Shown: positions 27,162 to 36,275 of the stretch, in pieces
Numbering within the stretch: the first letter of the stretch is position 1
Layout: each line of letters begins with the position of its first letter
Origin: Arenibacter antarcticus
GTDB lineage: Bacteria > Bacteroidota > Bacteroidia > Flavobacteriales > Flavobacteriaceae
Direction of reading: 5' to 3'
Length of the DNA stretch: 64,000 bases
Assembly (NCBI RefSeq): GCF_041320605.1
Contig: NZ_CP166679.1
Coordinates: forward strand, 1,240,001-1,304,000
Position numbers and translations under genes: made by a program
The notes under the pieces: model-generated
The model's input: the letters and a program-made list of their open reading frames with translations, nothing else
Told to the model about the DNA's origin: nothing
The model's database searches: none

Positions 27162-30100
27162 TTATATTTTGATGTTTACACCCATGGTATACACTCCAGG
27201 AATAGGATAAGTCTGATTGTCCCTGCCGTCTGAAACTTCAGGAGTAAAGCCATTGTAGTCGAACAAGGTCAATGGCCTCTCTGCGGTCAGGTAGAATCTG
27301 ATATTAGGATTGAATTTTCCTTTTAACTGCGGCAATGTGTAGCCTACCGTTACATTTTGCAACCTCACAAAATCGCCCTTTTCTACAAAAAAGCTATTGA
27401 GAAATTGATTGCTCCATGGGTTTCTTATCCCCCTTGCAGAAGGATAAGTATCTGATGTACCTGGACCATGCCAACGGTTAACGGCAAAATCCCTATCGAT
27501 ATTGGGGTCGGGTGTTTGCCTGATGGCGAAACGTTTAATGTTTGCTATCACATTTCCTCCTTGACCGATAACGTTTAATGAAAAATCCCAAGCCTTGTAG
27601 TTAAGCCCTAAATTAAAACCAAAGTTGTATGTGGGTAAATAAGAACCTAGATCTACTCTATCCTGAGCATCAATAAAAGTGTCTCCGTTATGATCCACAA
27701 ATCTAAAATCTCCAGGTTGCACAGCTGGTACATTGGGATTTCCATCTGCAATAGCCTTTTGCGCAGCAGGATCTGCTTGAATCTCCTCTAGGGTTTGGTA
27801 CACCCCTGCTACTTCAAGCCCGTAAAAAGAATTTATAGCCCCTCCTACAACGGATCGTTGTGCCACATCACCACCGGTGGTTAAATTGGGTTGTCCTGCT
27901 AAATCCAGTATTTCATTTTCTAAGGTTGAAAAATTTGCTCCAATACTATAGCTGAATTTATCAGATACTTGTTTTTTCCAATCCAAAGCTATTTCAAATC
28001 CCGAGTTCTTTATGATCCCTAGGTTTTGTCTGGTTTCTCCTGGCACTAGAAGTCTTGAAACGGGGATGATGGCATCTCTTGTTTCCCTAGTAAAGTAGTC
28101 GGACTCAATAGATAACTGATTATTGAATAGCCTTGCAGTAATCCCTACGTTTGTTTCCGCAGTAACCTCCCATTTTAAGGCTTCAAAATCACTACTTGTA
28201 ACCAATCCTGAATATCGGATATCACCAAAGGCAGAAGTAACCTCCGTAGAAGTTATACCTCCGGTACTGGCATTTACATTGGCATTCCCTAATTCACCCC
28301 AGCTTGCCCTTATTTTCAGGAAATCGAAAACACCCTGGTTTTCCATAAAGGTTTCTTCAGAAATTACCCAACCAGCACCCACGGTAGGGAAATAGCCCCA
28401 TTTTTCTTGGTACTTACTGGTCCCATCTGCACGAAACGTCCCATATAATAAATACTTATTGTCATAATTATAAGCGACACGTCCAAAGTAAGAGAAGAAA
28501 TATTGTCTCACCCCATGATCACCAACCCCATCCAGGTCAATGCTCTTCGCTAAATCTAAAAAATAAGATTCATCACCAATTCCAGGACCGTTCGGGAAGT
28601 TTAACCCTTTCACTTCTAGCTGCTCAAAAGATCTATCCCTAAAAGATGTACCTGCCAATACAGTTAAATTGTGCTTTCCAAAATCATCGTTGTAGGTTAA
28701 TGTGTTATCCCAAGTTTGCTCAGAAAACGTTTCGTTTCTTTTAATCAGCTCTGCATTTTCCCTAAATGCATCATCAATTCCATAAAAAAATGGAAGCCTC
28801 ACGTCTCTAGTTTCTAGGGTTTCAAAATTATGGGAATATGCCGTTTTAAAAGTCAATTTATCTGGAATGACCTGATACTGTAAATCAAAATTGATTAAGG
28901 TATTTCGAATTTTATTCCTGTTTTCGGTGTTTTCCATTAAAGGAAACGGGTTTTGAGGCCTTCTATATTCTAAATCAGACGCATTTGCATAAGGCTTAGG
29001 AAAGGCATCGGTTTTAGAGGGATCAAGAACGGGCATTATGGGCACCGCAAAATAGGCCGAACTAAACGCTCCGTCTTCAGGACGGTATCTGGTTGCATTA
29101 CTTAATAGAGCAGAAACCCCTACTTGTAAGCGGTCGCTTATGTCCACATTTAATTTCGTTCTAATATTAAAACGTTCATAGTCATTTTTCATCTTAAGAA
29201 TACCTTCTTGTTCAAATTGACTTAATCCTAATGAATAGGTAACACTTTCTGTTCCGCCTGTAACCCCCAAACTGTGATTTTGTATTAGGGCATGGCGCAA
29301 GATCAAATCATACCAATCAGTATTTACATTGGGTATGTTAGGGTTAATCCTACTACGGCCATAGCGTTGCATCGCATTGTCTATAAAACTCGCTTCTGCT
29401 ACAGATCCAGATTCTCTGGCCAATGTGGAAAATTGTTCTGAATTGGATAGTTTTACTATGTTTTGAGCAACCTGTACACCTTGATAACCACTATAAGTTA
29501 TTTGAGGTTTTTGATTTGCTTTTCCAGATTTAGTTTGAATGAGCACCACACCGTTAGCAGCTCTTACGCCATAAATAGCAGATGCCGAAGCATCTTTAAG
29601 CACCGAAATAGTTTCAATATCTTCGCTGTTCAAAAAGTTAATATCATCGTAAAAAGTGCCATCTACAACATAGAGTGGGTTAGATGCCCCTCCACCTGTA
29701 TAAGACCCAAGACCACGTACCCTAATAGTAGGCGAGGTACCCGGGGCACCACTACTTATCACTTGCAAACCTGCCACCTTACCTTGTAATGACTGCATTG
29801 CAGCACCCGAAGGCGTTCTGGTAATATCTTCAGATTTAATAGTAGTAATAGATCCTGTAAGATCTGCTTTCCTTTGCGAACCATAACCCACAACTACCAC
29901 CTCATCCAGCGCCTGGGTGTCTTCCTGAAGTTGGATGTTGTGAAGGGTTTGACCGTTAACGGGGATTTCCAAAGAGGTAAATCCCAAATAACTAAAAACC
30001 AAGGTTCCATTTGCCGAAACATTGTCCAGCACAAAATTTCCATCAAAATCGGTCTGTGTTCCTGTGGTTGTTCCCTTAACAATAACAGACGCCCCTGGTA

Positions 30101-30215
30101 AGGGCTGATTACTGTTATCCGTTACCATACCGCGGACAGTAATATTATCCTGGGCAAAAGCAAACCACTGGAACAACAAGAACGAAATTAACAATAAAAC
30201 GTTTTTAATTTTCAT
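27162..30215 (-). CDS. SusC/RagA-type TonB-dependent receptor of the beta-glucan PUL
   Basis: Outer-membrane importer, 1017 residues. Signal peptide about 1-21 (FQWFAFAQ), CarboxypepD_reg-like domain about 25-105 (PGASVIVKGTTTGT, DFDGNFVL), TonB-box-like DEVVVVGYG, plug about 115-225 (LQGKVAGLQV, IRVRGLGS, LYVVDGTFY, ISVLKDASASAIYGVRAANGV in part) and a 22-strand barrel with a canonical C-terminus (YTMGVNIKI). It is the first structural gene of the 13750-30215 operon and lies 242 bp downstream of the regulator gene, leaving space for an inducible promoter. It would import oligosaccharides cut by the surface GH144 enzymes. Confidence 0.96.
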   Translation of the reverse strand: MKIKNVLLLISFLLFQWFAFAQDNITVRGMVTDNSNQPLPGASVIVKGTTTGTQTDFDGNFVLDNVSANGTLVFSYLGFTSLEIPVNGQTLHNIQLQEDTQALDEVVVVGYGSQRKADLTGSITTIKSEDITRTPSGAAMQSLQGKVAGLQVISSGAPGTSPTIRVRGLGSYTGGGASNPLYVVDGTFYDDINFLNSEDIETISVLKDASASAIYGVRAANGVVLIQTKSGKANQKPQITYSGYQGVQVAQNIVKLSNSEQFSTLARESGSVAEASFIDNAMQRYGRSRINPNIPNVNTDWYDLILRHALIQNHSLGVTGGTESVTYSLGLSQFEQEGILKMKNDYERFNIRTKLNVDISDRLQVGVSALLSNATRYRPEDGAFSSAYFAVPIMPVLDPSKTDAFPKPYANASDLEYRRPQNPFPLMENTENRNKIRNTLINFDLQYQVIPDKLTFKTAYSHNFETLETRDVRLPFFYGIDDAFRENAELIKRNETFSEQTWDNTLTYNDDFGKHNLTVLAGTSFRDRSFEQLEVKGLNFPNGPGIGDESYFLDLAKSIDLDGVGDHGVRQYFFSYFGRVAYNYDNKYLLYGTFRADGTSKYQEKWGYFPTVGAGWVISEETFMENQGVFDFLKIRASWGELGNANVNASTGGITSTEVTSAFGDIRYSGLVTSSDFEALKWEVTAETNVGITARLFNNQLSIESDYFTRETRDAIIPVSRLLVPGETRQNLGIIKNSGFEIALDWKKQVSDKFSYSIGANFSTLENEILDLAGQPNLTTGGDVAQRSVVGGAINSFYGLEVAGVYQTLEEIQADPAAQKAIADGNPNVPAVQPGDFRFVDHNGDTFIDAQDRVDLGSYLPTYNFGFNLGLNYKAWDFSLNVIGQGGNVIANIKRFAIRQTPDPNIDRDFAVNRWHGPGTSDTYPSARGIRNPWSNQFLNSFFVEKGDFVRLQNVTVGYTLPQLKGKFNPNIRFYLTAERPLTLFDYNGFTPEVSDGRDNQTYPIPGVYTMGVNIKI

Positions 30216-30456
30216 AATTGTGTAATGATTGAGTTAGATACTTACTAAATTAATAAATCATTAACCCAATAAAGGGACGAGGAGTACATAAAAACTACAT
30301 CAGAAAAGAAATTGGCCCCATAAGCCCCATTTAGCAAGTGCTTGCAGTAGTAATGAATAGGTTTTATTAAGAATTTTTAACAGGTTGATGTAGTATTGAT
30401 GTAGTGGAAACCTGCTTTAAACAATAGGAATATCTCACCCTAAATCCTTCATCTAC

Positions 30457-33222
30457 TCACTTAAGCGTAATAAGGAAGTTAGAAATGTTCTGTTCGCTGT
30501 CCAATTCCAGTTTTTTACGAAGTCGGTAACGATGTATCTCCACTCCCCTGGTGCTAATCCCCATGAGAGGTGCAATTTCTTTAGAGGCAAGATTCATTTT
30601 AAGGTAAGCGCATAATTTTAGATCCTTTGGCGTAAGGGTAGGAAAGCGTTGCAAAAGTGTGTCAAAGAAATCGTTGTGCAATTCTTTAAAATTCACTTCA
30701 AAATGTCTCCAATCCTCATCATCGCTAATAGCACTGTTCAGTTTTTTCATAAAGGAACGATAGCGCTGTTGATTACTAAATTTAGATTTGTTCATCAGCA
30801 AAAGGTTCTTCAGCTCAAGGATAAGTTCGTTTTTCCTGGCCATACTCATAGTGGTACTGGCCAATTCCTTCTGTTTCATTCGTATTTCCTTGGCCAGTTT
30901 ATCCTTTTCCAACTGTGCCAATTTCTCCTCTTGTTGACGCTCTAACTTTTCCCTTAGTAAAGTATGCTTACGATCTAACTTTCGTCTATTGTATCCTCGG
31001 ACCATAAAGATTACCAAAATGCCCATCAATGCGTAGACCACAAAACTCACCGTAGATAAATACCAGGGCGGCTTAATCTGAAACTCCATTTGCTGGGGAA
31101 GGGAACGTTCGTTATTTATCCCTATGGTATAGACGTTCAGTCTGTAATCCCCATAAGGCAGGTTGTAAAAGGAAAATGACCCCTTTTCATGATGACCAGA
31201 TTGTTCCAAGGGACCGCTTAACTCATAGTAATATCTAGGCATCACTAGATCAGGGGCCGCCATTTCCAGCGAAATTCGTTGAGACCATTTATAGGGGATG
31301 ACCAAGGGAGCATCACCTAAGGAATAGATTTTATTCTCGTCCTTAAAGCTGACTAATTTGGGGGTAGTAAGCTCAAATTTTTGAAGGTGGCGGCGAAGTT
31401 TGGTAAGGTTCAATTTACTAAAACCATCACTTAGGGTAAAAAAGTAAATACTGTCATTAAGCTTAATAATGTTCTCGGCCTCCGGAACTAACCGCCTACT
31501 TAACTGCTCATCCTCCAAGGCAAAATAGTCACCCTTAAGATTGGTTACCAGCAACTCCTTGGTTCCTTCATTGTTAATAAACCAATAGTAATCATTATCA
31601 AAATGCACCAAATCCTTATTATTATAGTCTTGAAACTCCTCAAAGACGATTATTTTTCCGACAATCGGGTCATATTTATACCAAATGCCCTCACTATAAA
31701 AAACAATTTGATTTTTGATATTAAAGAGTTTTATATTATAGTTATTCTGAATGGCCTCCGGTCCAAATTCCTGTTTCTGAACTACCTTATTATAATCCTC
31801 ATTCAGGGTTATCCGATATAATCCCTTATAAGGATGTGCTACCCATAGCGTTGAAGGGTTTTCAAAACACAAATATTTAACTGGAAAAGTAATTCCTTGG
31901 ATTGCCTCAACGTCCCATTTTTCATCACTGTTCTTCATATACCTTGCGATTCCGGTATAGGTTCCTTGAAGATAAAGGGAACCCTCTCTGGGTACTTTTA
32001 CCATTTGGTACCCTCCTGATATATCAGATATCTTATTTAGGCGTCCATTTTCGAGGATAAACGTACCCGTATTATGGCCACAGAATAACTCTCCCTCCAC
32101 TACCTCCAGATCCCAAATGTGGCCTTGGGAGCCCTCTACAAATTTTAGAATATTCCCATCAAAGTAATGAATTCCCGTATTGGTTCCTAAATATAGAATT
32201 CCGTGATGCAGGGCAACGTCATATACCGTACCAACAGCCCCAGTATAATCCGTATAATAGGTAAGAGGATTATCTAATTGCAACCTGTCGATACCATTGT
32301 CCAATCCAATCCAAAGCTGCTCTCTGTACTGTTCCAATGCCAATACGGTATTGTTCTGTAATCCAACTTCCCTATTTAGGCATTGGTAGGTATTCGATTC
32401 CCAGTCATAGAAATAAATACCGTTCTTAATAGTACCAAAAGCTAGTTTACCGTTTGCCAAAGGCAAGATCTGGTTTAATTGGTGCTTTTTCAACTCCATA
32501 TTGATCTTATCTGGTAAAGGCTGTAATCTGCCTTCAGAAAGCACAAAGGCCCCGTGCAACTTGGTGCCAATAATTAGTCCGTTAGGGACAGGCTCCATAT
32601 CTACGACAATCTTATCATTTAGGATTGTAGTATCCTTAACGGGAACAAGGTCCCTATCTACTATATAGCTTAAACCATTTTGTCCTCCTGCAACAAAAAT
32701 ATTACCCTCCCAGACTACCATATGGTTCACCACGAAATGGGGTTCCACAATAGAAATATGATTGTCCTTATAAACATATATTCCAGAAAAAGATCGGAAT
32801 ACAATGGAGTCCCCAAAAGGCAATATTTGCCAGAATTCCTCACTCGTAAATTCATGATCCTGAATTAAATGGGTAAGAGAGGTATATTCCAACCCACCAA
32901 CAACGTTCTTTTCCCAAAAGCCAAACTCTTCATAGGAGCCTGTATAAATCCTTTCCTTGATCCATGCCACGGAACGTATGGTGGTTTTATTGGGAAGTTG
33001 GTTCAAGGTCCATTGCTCCCCGTTGTAATGGAGCAATCCCTTATTATTAGCCACATAAAGTTCCCCTTCAGGGTCCACGGAAAGGTCCCAGTTTTTACTT
33101 GCGGCCTGATATTCAAAAATGCGATAGTTCTGAATGGGAGGAAGTAAGACCTGTCCCATAAGGGAATATGAAAAGGCACAAAGCAAGAAACCAAGTAGTA
33201 TAAAAGTTCTCCTATTTCCCAT
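30457..33222 (-). CDS. Membrane-bound Y_Y_Y/LuxR-type PUL regulator
   Basis: Sensor and transcription factor in one chain. I start at the ATG at 33222 (MGNRRT), because the longer reading begins with TTG. The 921 residues have a signal or anchor segment (about 1-24), a periplasmic beta-propeller sensor (about 30-640, repeated VDPEGELYVANNKG-like blades), a Y_Y_Y domain (about 670-740), one transmembrane helix (about 750-770), a cytoplasmic coiled coil (about 775-850) and a C-terminal LuxR-type helix-turn-helix (about 860-921, LTPKDLKLCAYLKMNLASKE and STRGVEIHRYRLRKKL). It has neither histidine-kinase nor receiver domains. It lies upstream of SusC on the same strand and probably induces the PUL when oligosaccharide reaches the periplasm. 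Confidence 0.88.
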   Translation of the reverse strand: MGNRRTFILLGFLLCAFSYSLMGQVLLPPIQNYRIFEYQAASKNWDLSVDPEGELYVANNKGLLHYNGEQWTLNQLPNKTTIRSVAWIKERIYTGSYEEFGFWEKNVVGGLEYTSLTHLIQDHEFTSEEFWQILPFGDSIVFRSFSGIYVYKDNHISIVEPHFVVNHMVVWEGNIFVAGGQNGLSYIVDRDLVPVKDTTILNDKIVVDMEPVPNGLIIGTKLHGAFVLSEGRLQPLPDKINMELKKHQLNQILPLANGKLAFGTIKNGIYFYDWESNTYQCLNREVGLQNNTVLALEQYREQLWIGLDNGIDRLQLDNPLTYYTDYTGAVGTVYDVALHHGILYLGTNTGIHYFDGNILKFVEGSQGHIWDLEVVEGELFCGHNTGTFILENGRLNKISDISGGYQMVKVPREGSLYLQGTYTGIARYMKNSDEKWDVEAIQGITFPVKYLCFENPSTLWVAHPYKGLYRITLNEDYNKVVQKQEFGPEAIQNNYNIKLFNIKNQIVFYSEGIWYKYDPIVGKIIVFEEFQDYNNKDLVHFDNDYYWFINNEGTKELLVTNLKGDYFALEDEQLSRRLVPEAENIIKLNDSIYFFTLSDGFSKLNLTKLRRHLQKFELTTPKLVSFKDENKIYSLGDAPLVIPYKWSQRISLEMAAPDLVMPRYYYELSGPLEQSGHHEKGSFSFYNLPYGDYRLNVYTIGINNERSLPQQMEFQIKPPWYLSTVSFVVYALMGILVIFMVRGYNRRKLDRKHTLLREKLERQQEEKLAQLEKDKLAKEIRMKQKELASTTMSMARKNELILELKNLLLMNKSKFSNQQRYRSFMKKLNSAISDDEDWRHFEVNFKELHNDFFDTLLQRFPTLTPKDLKLCAYLKMNLASKEIAPLMGISTRGVEIHRYRLRKKLELDSEQNISNFLITLK

Positions 33223-33553
33223 AAGTAAAGCTACAATATTGCTTGTTTGCAATAAACTCGGAAGTTACGAAAACTAAGGAAAAGATAGAGGACAGTTTAC
33301 CCAATGCCATAGAATGTTTTATAACATAATAGCAGATCCTAAGACTCGCCCTTCCAATCAAAATAGTGAGGACTAGTAGTAAAAAGTGTTATATGCTTTA
33401 ATCCAAAAAAAAGACGCTTGCAAATAGAAAGGAAATAGATAGATTCACTAAAAATTTATATTCATGTAAATAATAACCCCTCTATAGGTGTAAAATTTCC
33501 AGTCAAATTAAATTGTGTAGCTGTTGTAAAAACCTCAGTCTGGAGGACCATAT

Positions 33554-33874
33554 ATGGAGGCTGCGCTCAAATTCATAACCAAAAGCGGACTATATGGGGG
33601 AAATTATGGCACCAGAATATACCGCTAAGGAACTTGCCCATGGCAATTTAGACCTGCTATTGCAGCAAGTAAACAGCAAGAGGTGTTCAATTTTGATTAT
33701 GTGCCCACAAACAAGGATATGCTGGAAATCCGTATTTGCATCAATAAGGAAAAAAAGGAATATTTAAAGTACTGCTTTTATTATGAAAATGGCTGGACAG
33801 ACATTCAACCAAATATGGAGATACAACCCAAAACAGTAAAAAAGCAAGGTAACATTAAAAATGTACTGGAATAA
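33554..33874 (+). pseudogene. Remnant of an unidentified protein C-terminus
   Basis: One plus-strand frame stays open for about 107 codons apart from a single TAA after IYR. It reads with protein-like composition: ALKFITKSGLYGGNYGTR, then VFNFDYVPTNKDMLEIRI, then KYCFYYENGWTDIQPNME. The C-terminal part looks like a beta-sandwich of the type appended to GH43 enzymes (DUF1349-like), but I cannot confirm that. The rest of 33223-33961 holds nothing I recognise. Probably a broken glycosidase gene at the PUL border. Confidence 0.4.
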
Positions 33875-33961
33875 GCTTACATCATAACTGCCTAAGCTTT
33901 GTGCTGTTATTTATGTTGAAAGTGGAAAAATTGAAAACTATCCGTTATAACATAGCCCCTT

Positions 33962-35134
33962 TTAAGTCCCTACCTGTTTCGTCAATTTATTCACCACCAA
34001 GGCAATGGCTCCGTCTCCGGTAACATTGCATGCAGTACCAAAACTATCCATTGCAATATATAGGGCAATCATAAGTCCTTGCATTTCCTCATTAAAACCC
34101 AGCATGGAATGTAAGATCCCAATAGCGGCCATAATTGCACCTCCGGGAACCCCAGGTGCAGCCACCATAGCTATGCCAAGCATAAATATAAAGCCTGCAA
34201 AAAGCGTAAAGCTAAATGGCATACCTTGCAAAATCATTAAGGCCATGGCGCAGGCGGTAATTTTCATAATACTACCGGACAGGTGAATAGTAGCACATAA
34301 GGGCACCACAAAGCCTGCAATTTTTTCGGAAACGCCATTCTTTAAAGTTTGTTCTAAGGTCACGGGAATTGTCGCCGCAGAAGATTGCGTACCTAAGGCG
34401 GTAAAATAGGCTGGCAACATGGTAACCAGTAATTTCACAGGGTTCCTTTTGGTAAGAATCCCAGCAATAACATATTGAATCATCAATAAGAGAATATGCA
34501 GTGCAAAAATGACTCCTATAATGGTAACAAATACGGAGAGTACGGAATACACCTTTCCGTTAAAGGCCATTCCAGCAAAGATTCCCATAATGTACAGTGG
34601 CAAAAGGGGAACGATCACCTTTTCTATCAATTGCATAATAATAACCTGAAAATCCTTGACCATTGCCCCCAAGGTAGATTTTTCCTGATAGGACAGTCCC
34701 AACCCAATTACAAAAGCGAATACCAAAGCTGTCATTACATCCAAAGCTGGGGGAATGGTAATACTAAAATAAGGCAGGAGCTCCTTTCCCGTTTGGGTAA
34801 TACTGGCAGCATCGGCGACGTGCGATTCTAATAGAGAAGGAAATATGCTTGAAGTCGCAAAATAAGTCATAAACCCTGAAAAAAGGGTCGATCCATAGGC
34901 AATTGCAGCTGTCAGCAATAGTAATTTACCCGCTCCTCGACCTAGATCAGATATAGCCGGCATAATAAGCCCCATGATAATAAGGGGAATGGAAAAATTT
35001 AAAAATTGACCAAAGAATGCATTAAAGGTTGCAAAAATTCTGCTTATAGATTCGGGTAAGAACAGCCCAAAAACAATCCCTAAAACTATGGCCAAAAAGA
35101 CTTTGAAAAGTAGATTGGAAAAAAGTCGCTTCAT
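33962..35134 (-). CDS. Dicarboxylate/amino acid:cation symporter (DAACS, PF00375)
   Basis: Inner-membrane Na+- or H+-coupled carrier for dicarboxylates or small amino acids, 390 residues. It has about eight helices plus two re-entrant loops. The first re-entrant loop carries the serine-rich GTQSSAATIPVT, and the second region reads MDSFGTACNVTGDGAIALVV, corresponding to the NMDGT and substrate-binding motifs of the GltP/SstT family. The length is closest to the shorter SstT-like members (serine/threonine), but specificity cannot be assigned. It is a single gene with no operon partner. The 373 bp upstream (35135-35507) shows no further gene. Confidence 0.88.
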   Translation of the reverse strand: MKRLFSNLLFKVFLAIVLGIVFGLFLPESISRIFATFNAFFGQFLNFSIPLIIMGLIMPAISDLGRGAGKLLLLTAAIAYGSTLFSGFMTYFATSSIFPSLLESHVADAASITQTGKELLPYFSITIPPALDVMTALVFAFVIGLGLSYQEKSTLGAMVKDFQVIIMQLIEKVIVPLLPLYIMGIFAGMAFNGKVYSVLSVFVTIIGVIFALHILLLMIQYVIAGILTKRNPVKLLVTMLPAYFTALGTQSSAATIPVTLEQTLKNGVSEKIAGFVVPLCATIHLSGSIMKITACAMALMILQGMPFSFTLFAGFIFMLGIAMVAAPGVPGGAIMAAIGILHSMLGFNEEMQGLMIALYIAMDSFGTACNVTGDGAIALVVNKLTKQVGT

Positions 35135-35507
35135 ATTTAAAATTTCTTACGATATAAAAGACCCACTGAATGTAACTTAAAAGTTGATCTAAATAATCAA
35201 TTTGCCCATGGTCCACCTATTCTTTCAGAGCCCTATTGTTTAGTAATTTCGCTAATATACAACCTAGGTTAAATAATCGATTCATAACATTAACAAAACT
35301 TTACCTCATTTAGTTCGCTTAGTTACGAACTAAACAGTATTTTAATACTATTAGAAGATAGTAACTGTCTCCCAAAGATTTAAAACAGCTTACTTAAAAA
35401 TTATGAATTCTTATTTTAATCTCCCTATAGCAGGGTATTTTAGTATAGAAAAAGGCACTGTAAAAGCACTATTTTTAAACCATTAAATCCATCTAAATTA
35501 GCACATT
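35135..35507. other. Intergenic region between divergent symporter and HdeD genes
   Basis: AT-rich stretch of 373 bp between two divergently transcribed genes. I see no coding frame with protein-like composition, no clear inverted repeat and no good TTTG/TAnnTTTG promoter pair. It must contain promoters for both neighbours. Confidence 0.4.
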
Positions 35508-36149
35508 ATGCAAACATTATTTCTGAAATCGATTAAAAAGGCTATTAGACATTGGTACATTCCCCTTCTTGTAGGAATATTTTTTGTAATCGTCAGTATT
35601 GTCGCCTTTACCGCGCCACTAAGTTCACTTATCACTTTGGCAATTTTGTTTGCCATGTCTTTCTTGTTTGGAGGAATATCTGAAATAATTTTCTCCTTGG
35701 TCAATAGAGATCAATTGGAGAACTGGGGATGGACATTAGCCTTTGGAATCATCACTTTCATCGTTGGGATTCTGTTACTGCTAAATCCCGCCCTATCCAT
35801 TACTACCCTAGCATTTTATGTTGGGTTTGTGATCCTGTTCCGCTCCATTGCGGCGATCAGCATGGCTATAGACATCAAGAAATATGGCAGTAAAAATTGG
35901 GGCAGTCTTATGGCTCTAGGAATCCTAGGTGCTCTATTTTCTTTCATTCTACTGTGGAATCCGTTATTTGCGGGAATGAGTGTTGTGGTTTTGATAAGTC
36001 TGAGTTTTCTTTTTGCCGGATTGTTCAGTATTTATTTCTCCCTGCAATTAAGAAGGTTGCATAAATATTCTAAAACCCTTTCATCAGATTTAAATCAACG
36101 TTACGAACAATTAGCTGAAGACATCCGCAGGGAGTGGGATAATCAGTAA
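35508..36149 (+). CDS. HdeD family membrane protein (DUF308)
   Basis: Six-helix inner-membrane protein of 213 residues in the HdeD/DUF308 family, whose E. coli member is linked to acid resistance at high cell density. Three helix pairs are visible at about 18-62, 72-120 and 128-175, with the repeated small-residue pattern GxxLLLNPALS/GILLLLNP and SLSFLFAGLFSIYFSL typical of the family. The C-terminal 40 residues are charged and helical (QRYEQLAEDIRREWDNQ). It is monocistronic. The exact role in Bacteroidota is not established. Confidence 0.85.
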   Translation: MQTLFLKSIKKAIRHWYIPLLVGIFFVIVSIVAFTAPLSSLITLAILFAMSFLFGGISEIIFSLVNRDQLENWGWTLAFGIITFIVGILLLLNPALSITTLAFYVGFVILFRSIAAISMAIDIKKYGSKNWGSLMALGILGALFSFILLWNPLFAGMSVVVLISLSFLFAGLFSIYFSLQLRRLHKYSKTLSSDLNQRYEQLAEDIRREWDNQ

Positions 36150-36275
36150 AAAATTGAAATAAGTTACCAATGACACAGGTTCTCTACTCTCCTATTCAAA
36201 TGGGAAGAGCATAATTAACGGTGAGCATATAAAGACCACTCTAAATCAATCCTAGATACCCTGATTAAGCTATAT

